From: Haloplanus litoreus
GTDB lineage: Archaea > Halobacteriota > Halobacteria > Halobacteriales > Haloferacaceae
Strand: one strand, 5' to 3'
Length of the DNA: 64,000 bases
NCBI RefSeq assembly: GCF_042677945.1
Contig: NZ_JBHUDN010000009.1
Below the pieces are notes generated by a model. It searched no databases. It was not told the DNA's origin and saw nothing but the letters and a program-made list of their open reading frames with translations. A program made the position numbers and the translations under genes. This document shows, piece by piece, positions 7,897 to 16,775 of this stretch. The stretch's first letter is position 1, and every line of letters starts with the position of its first letter.

Positions 7897-9264
7897 TCAG
7901 TGGCTGTGGTCGTGGTCGGCGTGTCCGCCGTCGCCGGCGACGAGGGCGTCGGAGTCGCCGTCGATCATGTCCATGTTCTTGAGGTTGTCGCGCTCCTCGA
8001 AGTCCTCCACGGCGTCGAGGATGTCCTCCTGGGTGAGCGTCGTGCGCTCCTCGGTGAGTGCCTCCAGTACCGCCTCCCGGAGGACCATCCGGAGGTCGCT
8101 CCCGGTGAGGCCCTCGGTGCGCTCGGCCACGGCGCCGGGGTCGAACTCCGCGATGTCCATCCGCCGGGTGATCACCTCGAGGATGTCGGCGCGCATCGTC
8201 CGGTCCGGCTTGGGGAAGTTGACGATTTCGTCGAAGCGGCGCCACGCCGCGGCGTCGAGCTGGTCGGGGTGGTTCGTCGCCCCGATCAGGAGCACTTCGT
8301 CGCGGATGAGGCTGATGTCGTCGATGCTCTTGAGCAGGGTGTTGACCGCACGCTTGAGCGCGGCGTGTTCGTCCGACCGTCGCGTCTTGGCGACGGAGTC
8401 GAACTCGTCGATGAAGAGGATACACGGCGAGAGTCGCTTGGCGACCTCGAAGGTCTTCTCGACGTTTTTCGACGTCTCGCCGAGGTACTGACTGGTGATC
8501 ATCGACAGCTTCACCTCGACGAACGGCAGGCCGAGTTCGTGCGCCAGCGCGCGGGAGGCAGTCGTCTTCCCGGTTCCCGGCGGGCCGACGAAGAGGAGTT
8601 TCCCGATCTCTCGAAGTCCGATCTGGGCCAGATACTCCCGGTGTTCGATGGCCTTTACGATCTTCTGGATCTCCCCCTCCTGATCGCTGGTGAGCACGAG
8701 GTCGTCGAGGGTCATTTCGATCTCCTCGGGCGCTCGGACTTGGACGAGATCCAGCATCTCGCCGTCCTCGTCCTCGTCGAAGTAGGCATCGAGGAGGCTG
8801 TCGATCCACACCCGGTCGGCGTGGATCGGTCGGGTCTGTTCGCGGGCCTCCGCGAGCGTCACGTCCACGTCGTCGCGGTCGGCGACGACCGACGCGAGCG
8901 TCGGATTGGTCGCCAGCCGCTCGCGGTCGGCGCGTTCGACGACCCAGTCGATCGCCATCTCGGGTTGGGTGAGCGAGATGCGTCCCGAGAAGTTCTCCTG
9001 TTCGGTAAAGAGGAGGTCCGAGACGGCATCCCAGGGGTGTTCCACCCCGGTCGCCTGCCGCGCGGTGGTTTCGGTGACCACGAGGGGCCGTTCGATCCCG
9101 CCGGCGGGCGTGTCGTCGTCGGCGTCGTCGGCGTCTTCGTCCTCGTCGGCCCAGAAGACCCGCCGGTATCGCGGCGGCAGGTCGTTCTCGTCGAGGCTCC
9201 GGTCGTCCGTATAGACGTGGGCCGTCAGGAGAAACTCCACGACTTCGAGAGCCGGGTCAGTCAT
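7897..9264 (-). CDS. AAA family ATPase with N-terminal accessory domain
   Basis: A 455-residue protein. Residues 1-185 form a haloarchaeal accessory region without known motifs. The AAA module has Walker A GPPGTGKTT near 226, Walker B CILFIDEFDS near 283, sensor 1 GATNHPDQLD near 325 and arginine fingers in AAWRRFDE. A helical lid (TGSDLRMVLREAVLEAL) follows. The C-terminus ends in a His/Asp-rich tail, GDGGHADHDHSH, that could bind metal. The organisation resembles proteasome-ATPase/VPS4-like AAA proteins with a single ATPase domain, so remodelling of a protein substrate is likely. ATG 9264 is preferred to the longer frame by family-like sequence. Confidence 0.85.
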   Translation of the reverse strand: MTDPALEVVEFLLTAHVYTDDRSLDENDLPPRYRRVFWADEDEDADDADDDTPAGGIERPLVVTETTARQATGVEHPWDAVSDLLFTEQENFSGRISLTQPEMAIDWVVERADRERLATNPTLASVVADRDDVDVTLAEAREQTRPIHADRVWIDSLLDAYFDEDEDGEMLDLVQVRAPEEIEMTLDDLVLTSDQEGEIQKIVKAIEHREYLAQIGLREIGKLLFVGPPGTGKTTASRALAHELGLPFVEVKLSMITSQYLGETSKNVEKTFEVAKRLSPCILFIDEFDSVAKTRRSDEHAALKRAVNTLLKSIDDISLIRDEVLLIGATNHPDQLDAAAWRRFDEIVNFPKPDRTMRADILEVITRRMDIAEFDPGAVAERTEGLTGSDLRMVLREAVLEALTEERTTLTQEDILDAVEDFEERDNLKNMDMIDGDSDALVAGDGGHADHDHSH

Positions 9265-9356
9265 CCCTATCCTGTTCTCGTGGCAGCCGTTTAAGGCCGT
9301 CGGATCGCACAACGGCTCCGGAACGCCACGTCAAACCACCCCGTGTCACCGGATCT

Positions 9357-9407
9357 CACGACTCGTCCGGATTCACGACTCGTCCGGATTCACGACTCGT
9401 CCGGATG
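9357..9407. repeat. Three tandem copies of a 17-bp unit at the antiporter stop codon
   Basis: The unit CACGACTCGTCCGGATT occurs at 9357-9373 and 9374-9390; the third copy at 9391-9407 differs in its last base. Read on the minus strand each unit encodes the end of the antiporter, Asp-Glu-Ser-stop, so the 3' end of the gene has been duplicated twice into the intergenic space. Only the copy nearest the gene body is translated. Confidence 0.9.
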
Positions 9408-11258
9408 AGCGAACGTCAGCGCGTCGGCGACCGACTCGGCGTTGCCGATGAACGTGATGCGGTCGCCCCGTTCGAGCACAAAGTCACTGTCCGGAACGCG
9501 GGTCTCTCCGTTTCGTGACACCAGGGCGATGAGACACCGCGACGGGAGTTTGGGGCCGACATCCGCGACGGTCTTGCCGACGAGTTCCTCGGAGGTCACG
9601 TCGATCTCCTGGACCTCCCCCTCGTGGCCGATTTCGCCCATCCAGTTGACGAGCGCCGGCCGCTCGATGTAGTCGTCGAAGGCCATCGCCGTCGCTTCGG
9701 TCGAGGAGATGGCCCGCACTCCGAGGTCCTCGAATGCGTCGACGTTGTCGGGGTTGTTCACCCGGGCGAGGATGGTCTCGGGTGAGAATTTCGAGTCAGC
9801 GAGCTGGGCGACCAGTAGGTTCACGTCGTCGTCGCCGGTCGTCGTGGCGACGATCTTGGCGTTCTCCGCCCCGGCGGAACGCAACACCTCCGTGTCGGTG
9901 CCGTCGCCGTGGTGGACGGTCAACCCCTCGTTGCGAGCCTTCTCGACAGTGTTCACGTCCCGTTCGATCAGGACGACGTTCTCTCCGCGGCCTTCGAGGC
10001 GCCGAGCGAGGGTTCGACCCACGTTCCCGGCGCCGATGATGATCACACGCATGGGTATCACGTCGAGGAATTCGGCGATCTGTCTGGCGAAGCCTGCCTC
10101 CAGGGCGACCGTCAGGAAGATGACGAGGAAGACGGTGCCGACGAGCATGCTCGCGGCTTCGGGCATCCCCTGGGCGCGGAACTCGACGGCGAACAGCGTC
10201 GCGACCGACGCGGGAATGATTCCGCGTGGACCGACGAAGCTCATGAAGAGTCGCTCCCCGCGAGTGAAGCGGTCGCCCTGGGTACTGATGAACACGAGCA
10301 GCGGTCGAATCACGAGCGCGACGAGGGCGGCGACGATCAGACCGCCCACTCCCAGCGCGAGCAGATACTCGAACTGGAGCAACGCCGCGAGCGTGATGAA
10401 GACGAACGAGAGGACGATCAACGTCACGTCGCCTTTGAAATCCGTGATCTCCTCCTCGTAGGGTACGTCCGTATTGCCGAGCAGGATGCCCGCGGTGGCG
10501 ACGGCGGCGATACCGGCCTCGGTGGCGATCACCTCGGCGGCCCCGTACGCGACCAGTGCCCCGCCGAGCACCAGGAGCCTGGCGTTCTGTGGCGCGTTCC
10601 CGGGCGAGAGGTCGACGTACCGGAGCGCGTAGAAGACGACGGCCGCGACGGCGAGGCCGACGATGATCCCGCTCCCGAGTCGCTGCGTGAACAGCACGAA
10701 CAGTTCGCCCGGTGCGCGGACGTCCTGGATGATCGCCTCGAAGATGACGACCGCGAGGATCGCCGCCGTCACGTCGTTGACGATCCCTTCGGTCTCGAGG
10801 GCGGTCCCGACGCGATTCCGCACCGGCACCACCTCCAGGATGGGGGCGATGACGGTCGGCCCGGTGGCGACAAGCAACGCGCCGATCAGCGCGGCGACCA
10901 TCCAGCCCGTCTCGAGGGCGTAGTGGACGACGACGGTGGTCCCGACCAGCGCGATGGCCGCCCCGAGCGTCACCAGTTTGAACGTCGCGGCCGGGGCCTC
11001 GCGCAGGCGGCCGATCCGCAGGTGGAAGGATCCCTCGAAGACGATGATCGCGACGGAGAGGCCGACGATGGCCGAAAGCGCGTTCCCGAACGAGTCGGGA
11101 CCGACGACTCCCAGCACTTCGGGACCGAGGATGACGCCCGACGCCAGCAGGAAGACGACGCTCGGAATCCGGAAGCGATCCGAGAGGATCTGTGCGACGA
11201 CGCCAACCCCGATCAGGGCGGCGACCAGCGTGATGAGATTCCCGCCCCCGGCGGCCAT
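9390..11258 (-). CDS. CPA1-type Na+(K+)/H+ antiporter with TrkA-N and TrkA-C domains
   Basis: A 622-residue membrane protein. Residues 1-390 hold about 12-13 transmembrane helices with the antiporter signature region ALLVATGPTVIAPIL and ALETEGIVNDVTAAI. A cytoplasmic NAD-binding TrkA-N domain begins near 403 (MRVIIIGAGNVGRTLARRL), and a TrkA-C domain covers about 535-620. This architecture is typical of nucleotide-regulated K+ or Na+/H+ antiporters, important in salt-in halophiles for ion and pH balance. The gene is monocistronic, and its last codons are triplicated downstream (9357-9407). Confidence 0.92.
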   Translation of the reverse strand: MAAGGGNLITLVAALIGVGVVAQILSDRFRIPSVVFLLASGVILGPEVLGVVGPDSFGNALSAIVGLSVAIIVFEGSFHLRIGRLREAPAATFKLVTLGAAIALVGTTVVVHYALETGWMVAALIGALLVATGPTVIAPILEVVPVRNRVGTALETEGIVNDVTAAILAVVIFEAIIQDVRAPGELFVLFTQRLGSGIIVGLAVAAVVFYALRYVDLSPGNAPQNARLLVLGGALVAYGAAEVIATEAGIAAVATAGILLGNTDVPYEEEITDFKGDVTLIVLSFVFITLAALLQFEYLLALGVGGLIVAALVALVIRPLLVFISTQGDRFTRGERLFMSFVGPRGIIPASVATLFAVEFRAQGMPEAASMLVGTVFLVIFLTVALEAGFARQIAEFLDVIPMRVIIIGAGNVGRTLARRLEGRGENVVLIERDVNTVEKARNEGLTVHHGDGTDTEVLRSAGAENAKIVATTTGDDDVNLLVAQLADSKFSPETILARVNNPDNVDAFEDLGVRAISSTEATAMAFDDYIERPALVNWMGEIGHEGEVQEIDVTSEELVGKTVADVGPKLPSRCLIALVSRNGETRVPDSDFVLERGDRITFIGNAESVADALTFAHPDES

Positions 11259-11383
11259 CAGAACACCTCCATCGTGTCCTCGCCGATGTGTGCGATAACG
11301 ATAAAACCAGTCCTTTCGCGCCCGAAACCGTGGCTAGACATAGCGACGATCGGACGATAAGCGGCGAGTGGGTGGACGATCGG

Positions 11384-12283
11384 TCAGTTATCTCCGTGGT
11401 CGAGGTAGCCGAGGACGCCCCGCGTGTTGAGGCGGTACTCGGCCCGCGTCTTGCGCGGCCCCCACGGCGCTATCGGGTCGGCCGTCTCGGCGAAGTACTC
11501 GACGACCGCTTCGTCGTCGTCGAGTTCCGCCCGCTTCTCGCGGACTCGGTCGACCCACGCCGAGAGGACCTCCGCGTACTCGTCCATCAGGGCCGGTGTG
11601 AAGTCGGCGCCGCCGAAGTGCCCGAAGCAGATGGTTTCGGGGTTCCGGTCGGCGATTGTCGCCGCGTCGTCGAGGCAGGTCTCTAGGTCGAAGTTGACCG
11701 GCGGCGAGGTGGGAAAGAGTTCACCGGCTCCCCCCGGCTGGATGCCGCCCGCGTCGCCCGAAAAGAGGACGTCGTCGGCCCGGTCGTGGAAGACGACCTG
11801 GTGGGGAGCGTGGCCGGGAGCGTGGATCACGTCGACGGTTCGGTCGCCCAGATCGACCGTGTCGCCGTCCGACAGCGACTCGATGCGGTCCTCGGGGACC
11901 GGCTTCGGGTCGACGTAGTACTGCCACTGATCGCCGACGGCGGCTTTCGTCCCCGCGACCAGTCGCGAGGGGTCGATCAGGTGACGGACGCCGATGTCGT
12001 GGGTCAGCACCGTCGCCTCCGGGAACTCCTCGAGCAGGAGGCCGGCACCGCCGGCGTGATCCAGGTGGACGTGCGTCGTCAGGACGTACGCGAGGTCCGT
12101 GATCCCGAGGTCGTCGAGGGCGTCGACGACGAGGTCGACGTTCGTCCCCAGTCCGGGGTCGACGACGGCCGGCCGCTCGGCGTCGATCAGATAGACGGAG
12201 CCGTAGCCGGGCACGTCGTAGGCGCCGACGTCGACGTAGTGGGTGTCGGTACTAGAGACGGCGGTGAGGTCGCCGATGGCCAT
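11384..12283 (-). CDS. MBL-fold metallo-hydrolase
   Basis: A 299-residue metallo-beta-lactamase-fold enzyme. The dinuclear metal motif THVHLDHAGG lies near residues 69-78, and further metal ligands are in HAPGHAPHQ, SGDAGG and FGHFGG. The length and order match glyoxalase-II-like hydrolases of broad family; the substrate cannot be deduced. ATG 12283 begins MAIGDLTAVSSTDTHYVDV. It is divergent from serS over a 91-bp gap. Confidence 0.88.
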   Translation of the reverse strand: MAIGDLTAVSSTDTHYVDVGAYDVPGYGSVYLIDAERPAVVDPGLGTNVDLVVDALDDLGITDLAYVLTTHVHLDHAGGAGLLLEEFPEATVLTHDIGVRHLIDPSRLVAGTKAAVGDQWQYYVDPKPVPEDRIESLSDGDTVDLGDRTVDVIHAPGHAPHQVVFHDRADDVLFSGDAGGIQPGGAGELFPTSPPVNFDLETCLDDAATIADRNPETICFGHFGGADFTPALMDEYAEVLSAWVDRVREKRAELDDDEAVVEYFAETADPIAPWGPRKTRAEYRLNTRGVLGYLDHGDN

Positions 12284-12374
12284 GGGCGAACCCCGGCGGC
12301 GGCGGTGAAAAGCGTTCTGTCGGCGCCGACCGGTCCCGACACGGTTTTGTCTCGCCCCCGAGAAGTGCGGCCAA

Positions 12375-13760
12375 ATGCTCAGCAGGCAGTACCTCCGGGA
12401 GAACCCGGACGTGGTGCGGCGGAACCTCGAAGACCGGGGGATGGCCGACGACGTGGCTCTGGACCGACTCCTGGAGATCGACGAGGAGTGGCGGTCGCTC
12501 AAAAGTGAGGGCGACGACCTGCGACACGAGCGCAACCAGGTGAGCGACCGCATCGGCCAACTGAAAGCCGAGGGCAAAGAGGAGGAAGCCGAGGCGGCCA
12601 TCGAGCGGTCGCAGCGACTCAAAACCTCCCTCAACGAGGTAGAGGAACGCGCCGAGGAACTCGAAGCGGAACTCGAAGCCGGCCTCATGGAACTCCCGAA
12701 CGTCCCCCACGAGGACGTGCCCGTCGGCGAGGACGAGAGCGACAACGTCGAGGAGCGACGTCACGGCTTCGACGACCCGCGCGACCTGCCCGACGAAGTC
12801 ACGCCCCACTACGATCTGGGCGAGGAGCTGGACGTCATCGACGAGACCCGCGGTGCCAAGACCACCGGCGCTGGCTTCTACTTCCTGAAAGGCGACGGCG
12901 CGCGCCTCGAACACGCCTTGATCCAGTTCATGATGGACGTCCACCGCGAGCAGGGCTACGTCGACCTGTTCCCGCCCATTCCGGTCAAGTCCACGTCGAT
13001 GGAGGGGACCGGACAGCTCCCCAAGTTCGCGGCGGACGCCTACCGCATCGGCGGATCGGAGACGACGGACTACGACGACGACGACCTGTGGCTCTGTCCA
13101 ACCGCGGAGGTACCCGTCACCAACATGTACGCCGACGACATCCTCCTCCGGAAGGACCTGCCCCTCAAACACCAGGCCTACACCCCGAACTTCCGGCGCG
13201 AGGCGGGCGAACACGGCACCGAGACCCGCGGTATCGTCCGCGTCCACCAGTTCAACAAGGTGGAACTCGTCAACTTCGTCGAACCGGCGGAGAGCTACGA
13301 CCGCCTCGACGCCCTCGTCGACGAGGCCGAGGAGGTCCTCCGGCGCCTCGGACTTCCTTACCGTATCCTGACGCTCTGTACCGGCGACCTCACCTTCGCG
13401 TCCGCGAAGACCTACGACATCGAGGTGTGGGCGCCGGGGACCGACGCCGAGGACGGCCCGGACCGCGGCGGTCGGTGGCTCGAAGTCTCCAGCGCCTCGA
13501 ACTTCGAGGACTTCCAGGCCCGTCGGGCCGGCCTGCGTTACCGGCCGGAGCGACACGAGTCCGCGGAGTACCTCCACACGCTCAACGCCTCCGGAACGGC
13601 GGTGGGTCGCGTGATGGTCGCCATCCTCGAGTACTACCAGAACGAGGACGGCACGGTGACGGTTCCGGAGGCGCTCCGGCCGTACATGGGCGGGATGGAG
13701 ATCATCGAGGGCCACGAGAAGGTGGGTGAAAGCGCCGTCGGCGCGGGCGACCGGGAGTAG
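12375..13760 (+). CDS. serS: Seryl-tRNA synthetase
   Basis: A 461-residue class II synthetase charging tRNA-Ser. The N-terminal tRNA-binding coiled coil spans about residues 25-110 (ERSQRLKTSLNEVEERAEEL). Motif 2 is seen as NFRREAGEHGTETRGIVRVH near 272-291 and motif 3 as NASGTAVGRVMVAILE near 405-420. The serine-binding TAEVPVTN segment is present. The length and the canonical helical arm show the ordinary bacterial/haloarchaeal type, not the methanogen type. It is a single gene, divergent from the MBL hydrolase. Confidence 0.97.
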   Translation: MLSRQYLRENPDVVRRNLEDRGMADDVALDRLLEIDEEWRSLKSEGDDLRHERNQVSDRIGQLKAEGKEEEAEAAIERSQRLKTSLNEVEERAEELEAELEAGLMELPNVPHEDVPVGEDESDNVEERRHGFDDPRDLPDEVTPHYDLGEELDVIDETRGAKTTGAGFYFLKGDGARLEHALIQFMMDVHREQGYVDLFPPIPVKSTSMEGTGQLPKFAADAYRIGGSETTDYDDDDLWLCPTAEVPVTNMYADDILLRKDLPLKHQAYTPNFRREAGEHGTETRGIVRVHQFNKVELVNFVEPAESYDRLDALVDEAEEVLRRLGLPYRILTLCTGDLTFASAKTYDIEVWAPGTDAEDGPDRGGRWLEVSSASNFEDFQARRAGLRYRPERHESAEYLHTLNASGTAVGRVMVAILEYYQNEDGTVTVPEALRPYMGGMEIIEGHEKVGESAVGAGDRE

Positions 13761-13828
13761 TCCCTCGTCACTTTTCCTCACGGGCGATCCCGCGACGTTA
13801 CTATCACCGAGTAGTACTGTTCGGCACG

Positions 13829-13834
13829 ATTATA
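13829..13834 (+). promoter_or_regulatory. TATA element for amphi-Trp gene
   Basis: ATTATA is centred about 26 bp before the ATG at 13858, which is the usual archaeal TATA-to-start-site distance. The mRNA is therefore probably leaderless or nearly so. Confidence 0.5.
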
Positions 13835-13857
13835 TTCTCTCCGAACGAAGTAGTGCT

Positions 13858-14145
13858 ATGGCAGATCTACCCTCGGGCGAAGCCAACACGACCAGCACCG
13901 GCGACTACACCGAAGCGGAGTACGAACTGAGCGCCGCCGAGGCCGGCGACTTTCTGATCGAACTCGGCGAACGCCTCCAGGCGGGCGACGACGTGACGCT
14001 CACCGGCGACGGCTGGGACCTCGAGTTCGCCTACAACGACACCGTCGAACTGGAGATCGAACACGCCAGCGGTGCCGACGCGGAACTGGAGATCGAGATC
14101 GAACTGTCCGCCGCGGGCGACGAGTCGCCGCCGTCACTCGGCTAG
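13858..14145 (+). CDS. Amphi-Trp domain small protein
   Basis: A 95-residue acidic protein. The core ELSAAEAGDFLIELGERLQA followed by the alternating strand segments VTLTGDGWDLEF and VELEIEHAS matches the amphi-Trp domain, a short beta-strand-rich domain common in haloarchaea. Its biochemical role is not established. A TATA element 26 bp upstream of the ATG suggests a leaderless transcript. It is convergent with the SnoaL-like gene, overlapping its stop by 4 bp. Confidence 0.75.
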   Translation: MADLPSGEANTTSTGDYTEAEYELSAAEAGDFLIELGERLQAGDDVTLTGDGWDLEFAYNDTVELEIEHASGADAELEIEIELSAAGDESPPSLG

Positions 14146-14471
14146 TCGGTGTACGTCGTCAGCGACTCGATCCGCCCGTCCGCGACCCGGAAGACGTCGA
14201 CGAAGCCGAACAGGTCGTCGCCGTCGGCCGCCCGGAGGCGTCCCCGCGCGAACACGGTGTCGTCGTCGCCGACGACAACCTCTTCGAGGACGTGTTCGGT
14301 GTCGGTTCGCGGACGTTCCTCCCGCATGAACCGGACGAATCGGTCACGGCCGTCGAGCGTTCGGTCGGGTCGATGCTGGACGAATCCGGATGCGAGGAGG
14401 CCGTACAGACGGTCGTCGTCGCCGGCGTCGATGGCGTCGTAGTACCCCAACACGGCGTCTCGACGGTCCAT
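14142..14471 (-). CDS. NTF2/SnoaL-like protein
   Basis: A 109-residue protein beginning MDRRDAVLGYYDAIDAGDDD, with FVQHRPDRTLDGRDRFVRFM and FGFVDVFRVADGRIESLTTY. This pattern of an N-terminal helix pair followed by curved sheet ending in VDVFRVADGRI is typical of the SnoaL-like / nuclear transport factor 2 fold. Such proteins bind or isomerise small hydrophobic molecules, but no catalytic residue can be confirmed. ATG 14471 fits the family start. It is divergent from tsr3. Confidence 0.75.
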   Translation of the reverse strand: MDRRDAVLGYYDAIDAGDDDRLYGLLASGFVQHRPDRTLDGRDRFVRFMREERPRTDTEHVLEEVVVGDDDTVFARGRLRAADGDDLFGFVDVFRVADGRIESLTTYTD

Positions 14472-14560
14472 ACTGCCCCTTTCGTCGGCGACGGGATGAA
14501 CGTTCGGCCGCCGCGACGACAACCCATTTATTCGGTCACCGCCTGCCACCGCTTGTGCTT

Positions 14561-15061
14561 GTGGACCTGCACGTGCGCTACGCGGGCGACGACGACCCCG
14601 AGAAGTGTACGGCGCGGAAACTCGCCCGGTTCGACCTGGTCGACCTCCACCGTTCGGACCGGGCGACGCCGTACGGGGTCGTGCTCAACCCCCACGCGGA
14701 GCGGGCGCTCTCGCCCGCCGACGCGACGGAGACGCTCGTCGCCCTCGACTGCTCGTGGGAGTCGGCGGGTGAGGCACGCTTCTCCCTGCCCGGCGAGCAC
14801 CGGGCGCTCCCCTACCTCGTCGCCGCCAACCCCGTCAACTTCGGTCGGCCGATGCAGTTGACTACGGTTGAGGCGCTCGCGGCGGCCCTCGTCATCCTCG
14901 GCGACCGACCCCACGCCGAGCGACTCCTCGCGAAGTTCACGTGGGGGGAGACGTTTCTCGAACTCAACGACGAACCCCTGCGGCGCTACGCCGACTGTGC
15001 CGACTCCGCGGACGTCGTCGCCGTCCAGGGTGAGTATCTGGACCGCGGCGGCGACGCGTAG
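14561..15061 (+). CDS. tsr3: Tsr3-like rRNA aminocarboxypropyltransferase (DUF367)
   Basis: A 166-residue protein starting at GTG (VDLHVRYAGDDDPEKCTARK). Conserved family segments are ALDCSWESA, HRALPYLVAANPVNFGRP and KLTTVEALAAAL-like QLTTVEALAAALVILG. Tsr3 transfers the 3-amino-3-carboxypropyl group from S-adenosylmethionine to a hypermodified small-subunit rRNA nucleotide during ribosome maturation. The upstream extension to 14390 has unrelated composition, so GTG 14561 is preferred. It stands alone. Confidence 0.88.
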   Translation: MDLHVRYAGDDDPEKCTARKLARFDLVDLHRSDRATPYGVVLNPHAERALSPADATETLVALDCSWESAGEARFSLPGEHRALPYLVAANPVNFGRPMQLTTVEALAAALVILGDRPHAERLLAKFTWGETFLELNDEPLRRYADCADSADVVAVQGEYLDRGGDA

Positions 15062-15149
15062 CCCTCGGCCGGGTCACACTCCGGTGACTGGCGGTCGCTG
15101 GCCACGGAGCGGCGAAGGATTGATACTCGGGCGCTTCGGGTGAGGTAGC

Positions 15150-15641
15150 ATGAGGTCCCACCGACTCCTCCCGGTGGCCGCGGCCGTCGCCGGCGCCGCG
15201 GCCGTCGCCGTCGGCGTCCACCAGGGGCTGGTTCACGTCGCCTCCGGCTACGAGGGAACGATCGTGACCGGCTGGGGACGTGCGCTCAACCACGAGGAGC
15301 GCCTGCTCGTGTGGGTGGGCGCCCTCGGCGTCGCCGGCGCCGTCGGCTCGCTCCGATGGCGACCGCTCGCTGTCCTGCCGGCGGCGACGGGCGGCGTCGT
15401 CCTGCTCTACGCGCTTCGAGCGAGCCTCCACTACGCGCTGGACCCGGGGCTCTACGTCGAGGTTTCGGGGTACGGCGACGCCCCCGTTCGTCTCGTCCTC
15501 GGCGCCGAACCGTTCCTGCTGGTCGCCGGCGGGGCGCTCCTCGTCGCAGCCGGCGTCCGCGGGTGGCGCGTGGAGCCGGCGGGTGCGGCCGAGGACGAGC
15601 GGTCGGCCGTCCAGTCGTCGGTATCGTCCGAGCGCGTCTGA
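15150..15641 (+). CDS. Membrane protein of unknown function, 163 aa
   Basis: Four hydrophobic stretches are visible: an N-terminal helix (LLPVAAAVAGAAAVAVGVH), LLVWVGALGVAGAVGSL, LAVLPAATGGVVLLYALRAS and LLVAGGALLVAAGV, followed by a polar Ser-rich tail. It is probably an integral membrane protein of the archaeal cytoplasmic membrane. I do not recognise the family. A dispersed intergenic repeat begins 2 bp after its stop. Confidence 0.65.
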   Translation: MRSHRLLPVAAAVAGAAAVAVGVHQGLVHVASGYEGTIVTGWGRALNHEERLLVWVGALGVAGAVGSLRWRPLAVLPAATGGVVLLYALRASLHYALDPGLYVEVSGYGDAPVRLVLGAEPFLLVAGGALLVAAGVRGWRVEPAGAAEDERSAVQSSVSSERV

Positions 15642-15642
15642 G

Positions 15643-15709
15643 ACTGCCGGCCGTCAGTCGATACGGATCGTCGTCCGGGGTGGCGACTCCCTCGAAACGG
15701 TCACGGCCG
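15643..15709. repeat. Dispersed intergenic repeat, copy A
   Basis: This 67-bp sequence starts ACTGCCGGCCGT, contains CCCTCGAAACGGT and ends TCACGGCCG. It matches the element at 61318-61386 over both ends, and the two ends are imperfectly complementary to each other (CCGGCCGT against ACGGCCG). The two copies lie about 46 kb apart, both between genes. Confidence 0.7.
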
Positions 15710-15770
15710 AACGTTCGAGTCGCCGGTGCGAACGGACGGCCTTTTATCCGCGGGTGTCGAAGACCCGACA

Positions 15771-16775
15771 ATGATTTTCGAAGGCCTGCCGACCACGCCC
15801 CGGTCGGAGGAACTCATCGACAAAGCCTTCTCGCGGGCCGCTCGCTCCGGTCGTGCGAAATCGGGGCTGGAGGCCCAGCAGTCGATGCTGCAGACGGCGG
15901 GCAACATCCTCTCGGACAACCTGGAGAACGTGGTGACGGAGTGGCCGGACTTCGGCGCTGTCGACCCGTTCTACCGGGAACTCGCGGACGCGGTGTTGCG
16001 ACGCGAAATCGGATCGCGAACGGCCGACCACGGCGCCGAACAGGTCGGTCTCGACGCTCTCCGCGCCAGCCTCTCGGAGGTGACGTGGGCGAGCCGACAG
16101 GTCGAAGAGATCCAGCGGGAGTACAACGCGAAACTCCGGAAGACCGACCCCGAGACGGCCCGCAAACACCGCAAACAGGCGTTCGCACGGATGGCCGACG
16201 TGGTCGAGGAGGTGGCCGAGGACCTCCGGCGCGTCGGCGACGCGCGCAACGCCCTCCGTGACCTGCCCGATATCCGCCCCGACGAACCGACCATCGTCGT
16301 CGCCGGCTACCCCAACGTCGGCAAGTCGTCGTTCGTGAACGAGGTCACCCGCGCCGACAACGAAATCGCGCGGTATCCGTTCACGACCCGGGGGATCCAG
16401 ATCGGCCACTTCGAGCGGAACCACGTCCGCTACCAGATCATCGACACGCCGGGACTGCTGGACCGCCCCGAGGAGGACCGCAACGACATCGAGAGTCAGG
16501 CGGTGAGCGCGCTGGCTCACCTCGCCGATGCCGTCCTGTTCGTCGTCGACGCCAGCGAGGCGTGTGGCTATCCGCTCGACGCGCAACTCGCCCTCCGTGA
16601 TGCGGTCGTCGAGCGCTTCGACGCGCCAGTCCTGACGGTCTGTAACAAGAGCGACCGCTCGACGGCCGTCGAGGCCGACGCCTACATGAGCGTCAGCGAG
16701 GACGAGAACGTCGACTCGGTGCTCGATTTGGCCGTCGAGACGGTCGATTGGGAGCCGGATCTGCCCTCCCGCTAG
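15771..16775 (+). CDS. NOG1-like OBG-family GTPase
   Basis: A 334-residue GTPase. A helical N-terminal NOG1 domain (1-165) precedes the G domain: G1 GYPNVGKSS near 179-187, G3 IDTPGLLDRP near 225 and G4 CNKSD near 292. The G2 region FTTRGIQIGH matches the Obg/Nog1 family. These proteins act in large-subunit ribosome assembly. ATG 15771 follows a TATA-like CTTTTATCC at about -30. The stop overlaps that of the convergent SIMPL gene by 4 bp. Confidence 0.9.
   Translation: MIFEGLPTTPRSEELIDKAFSRAARSGRAKSGLEAQQSMLQTAGNILSDNLENVVTEWPDFGAVDPFYRELADAVLRREIGSRTADHGAEQVGLDALRASLSEVTWASRQVEEIQREYNAKLRKTDPETARKHRKQAFARMADVVEEVAEDLRRVGDARNALRDLPDIRPDEPTIVVAGYPNVGKSSFVNEVTRADNEIARYPFTTRGIQIGHFERNHVRYQIIDTPGLLDRPEEDRNDIESQAVSALAHLADAVLFVVDASEACGYPLDAQLALRDAVVERFDAPVLTVCNKSDRSTAVEADAYMSVSEDENVDSVLDLAVETVDWEPDLPSR

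Noticed and set aside
9357..9407. CRISPR array
   Set aside because: The 17-bp units are directly adjacent without spacers.
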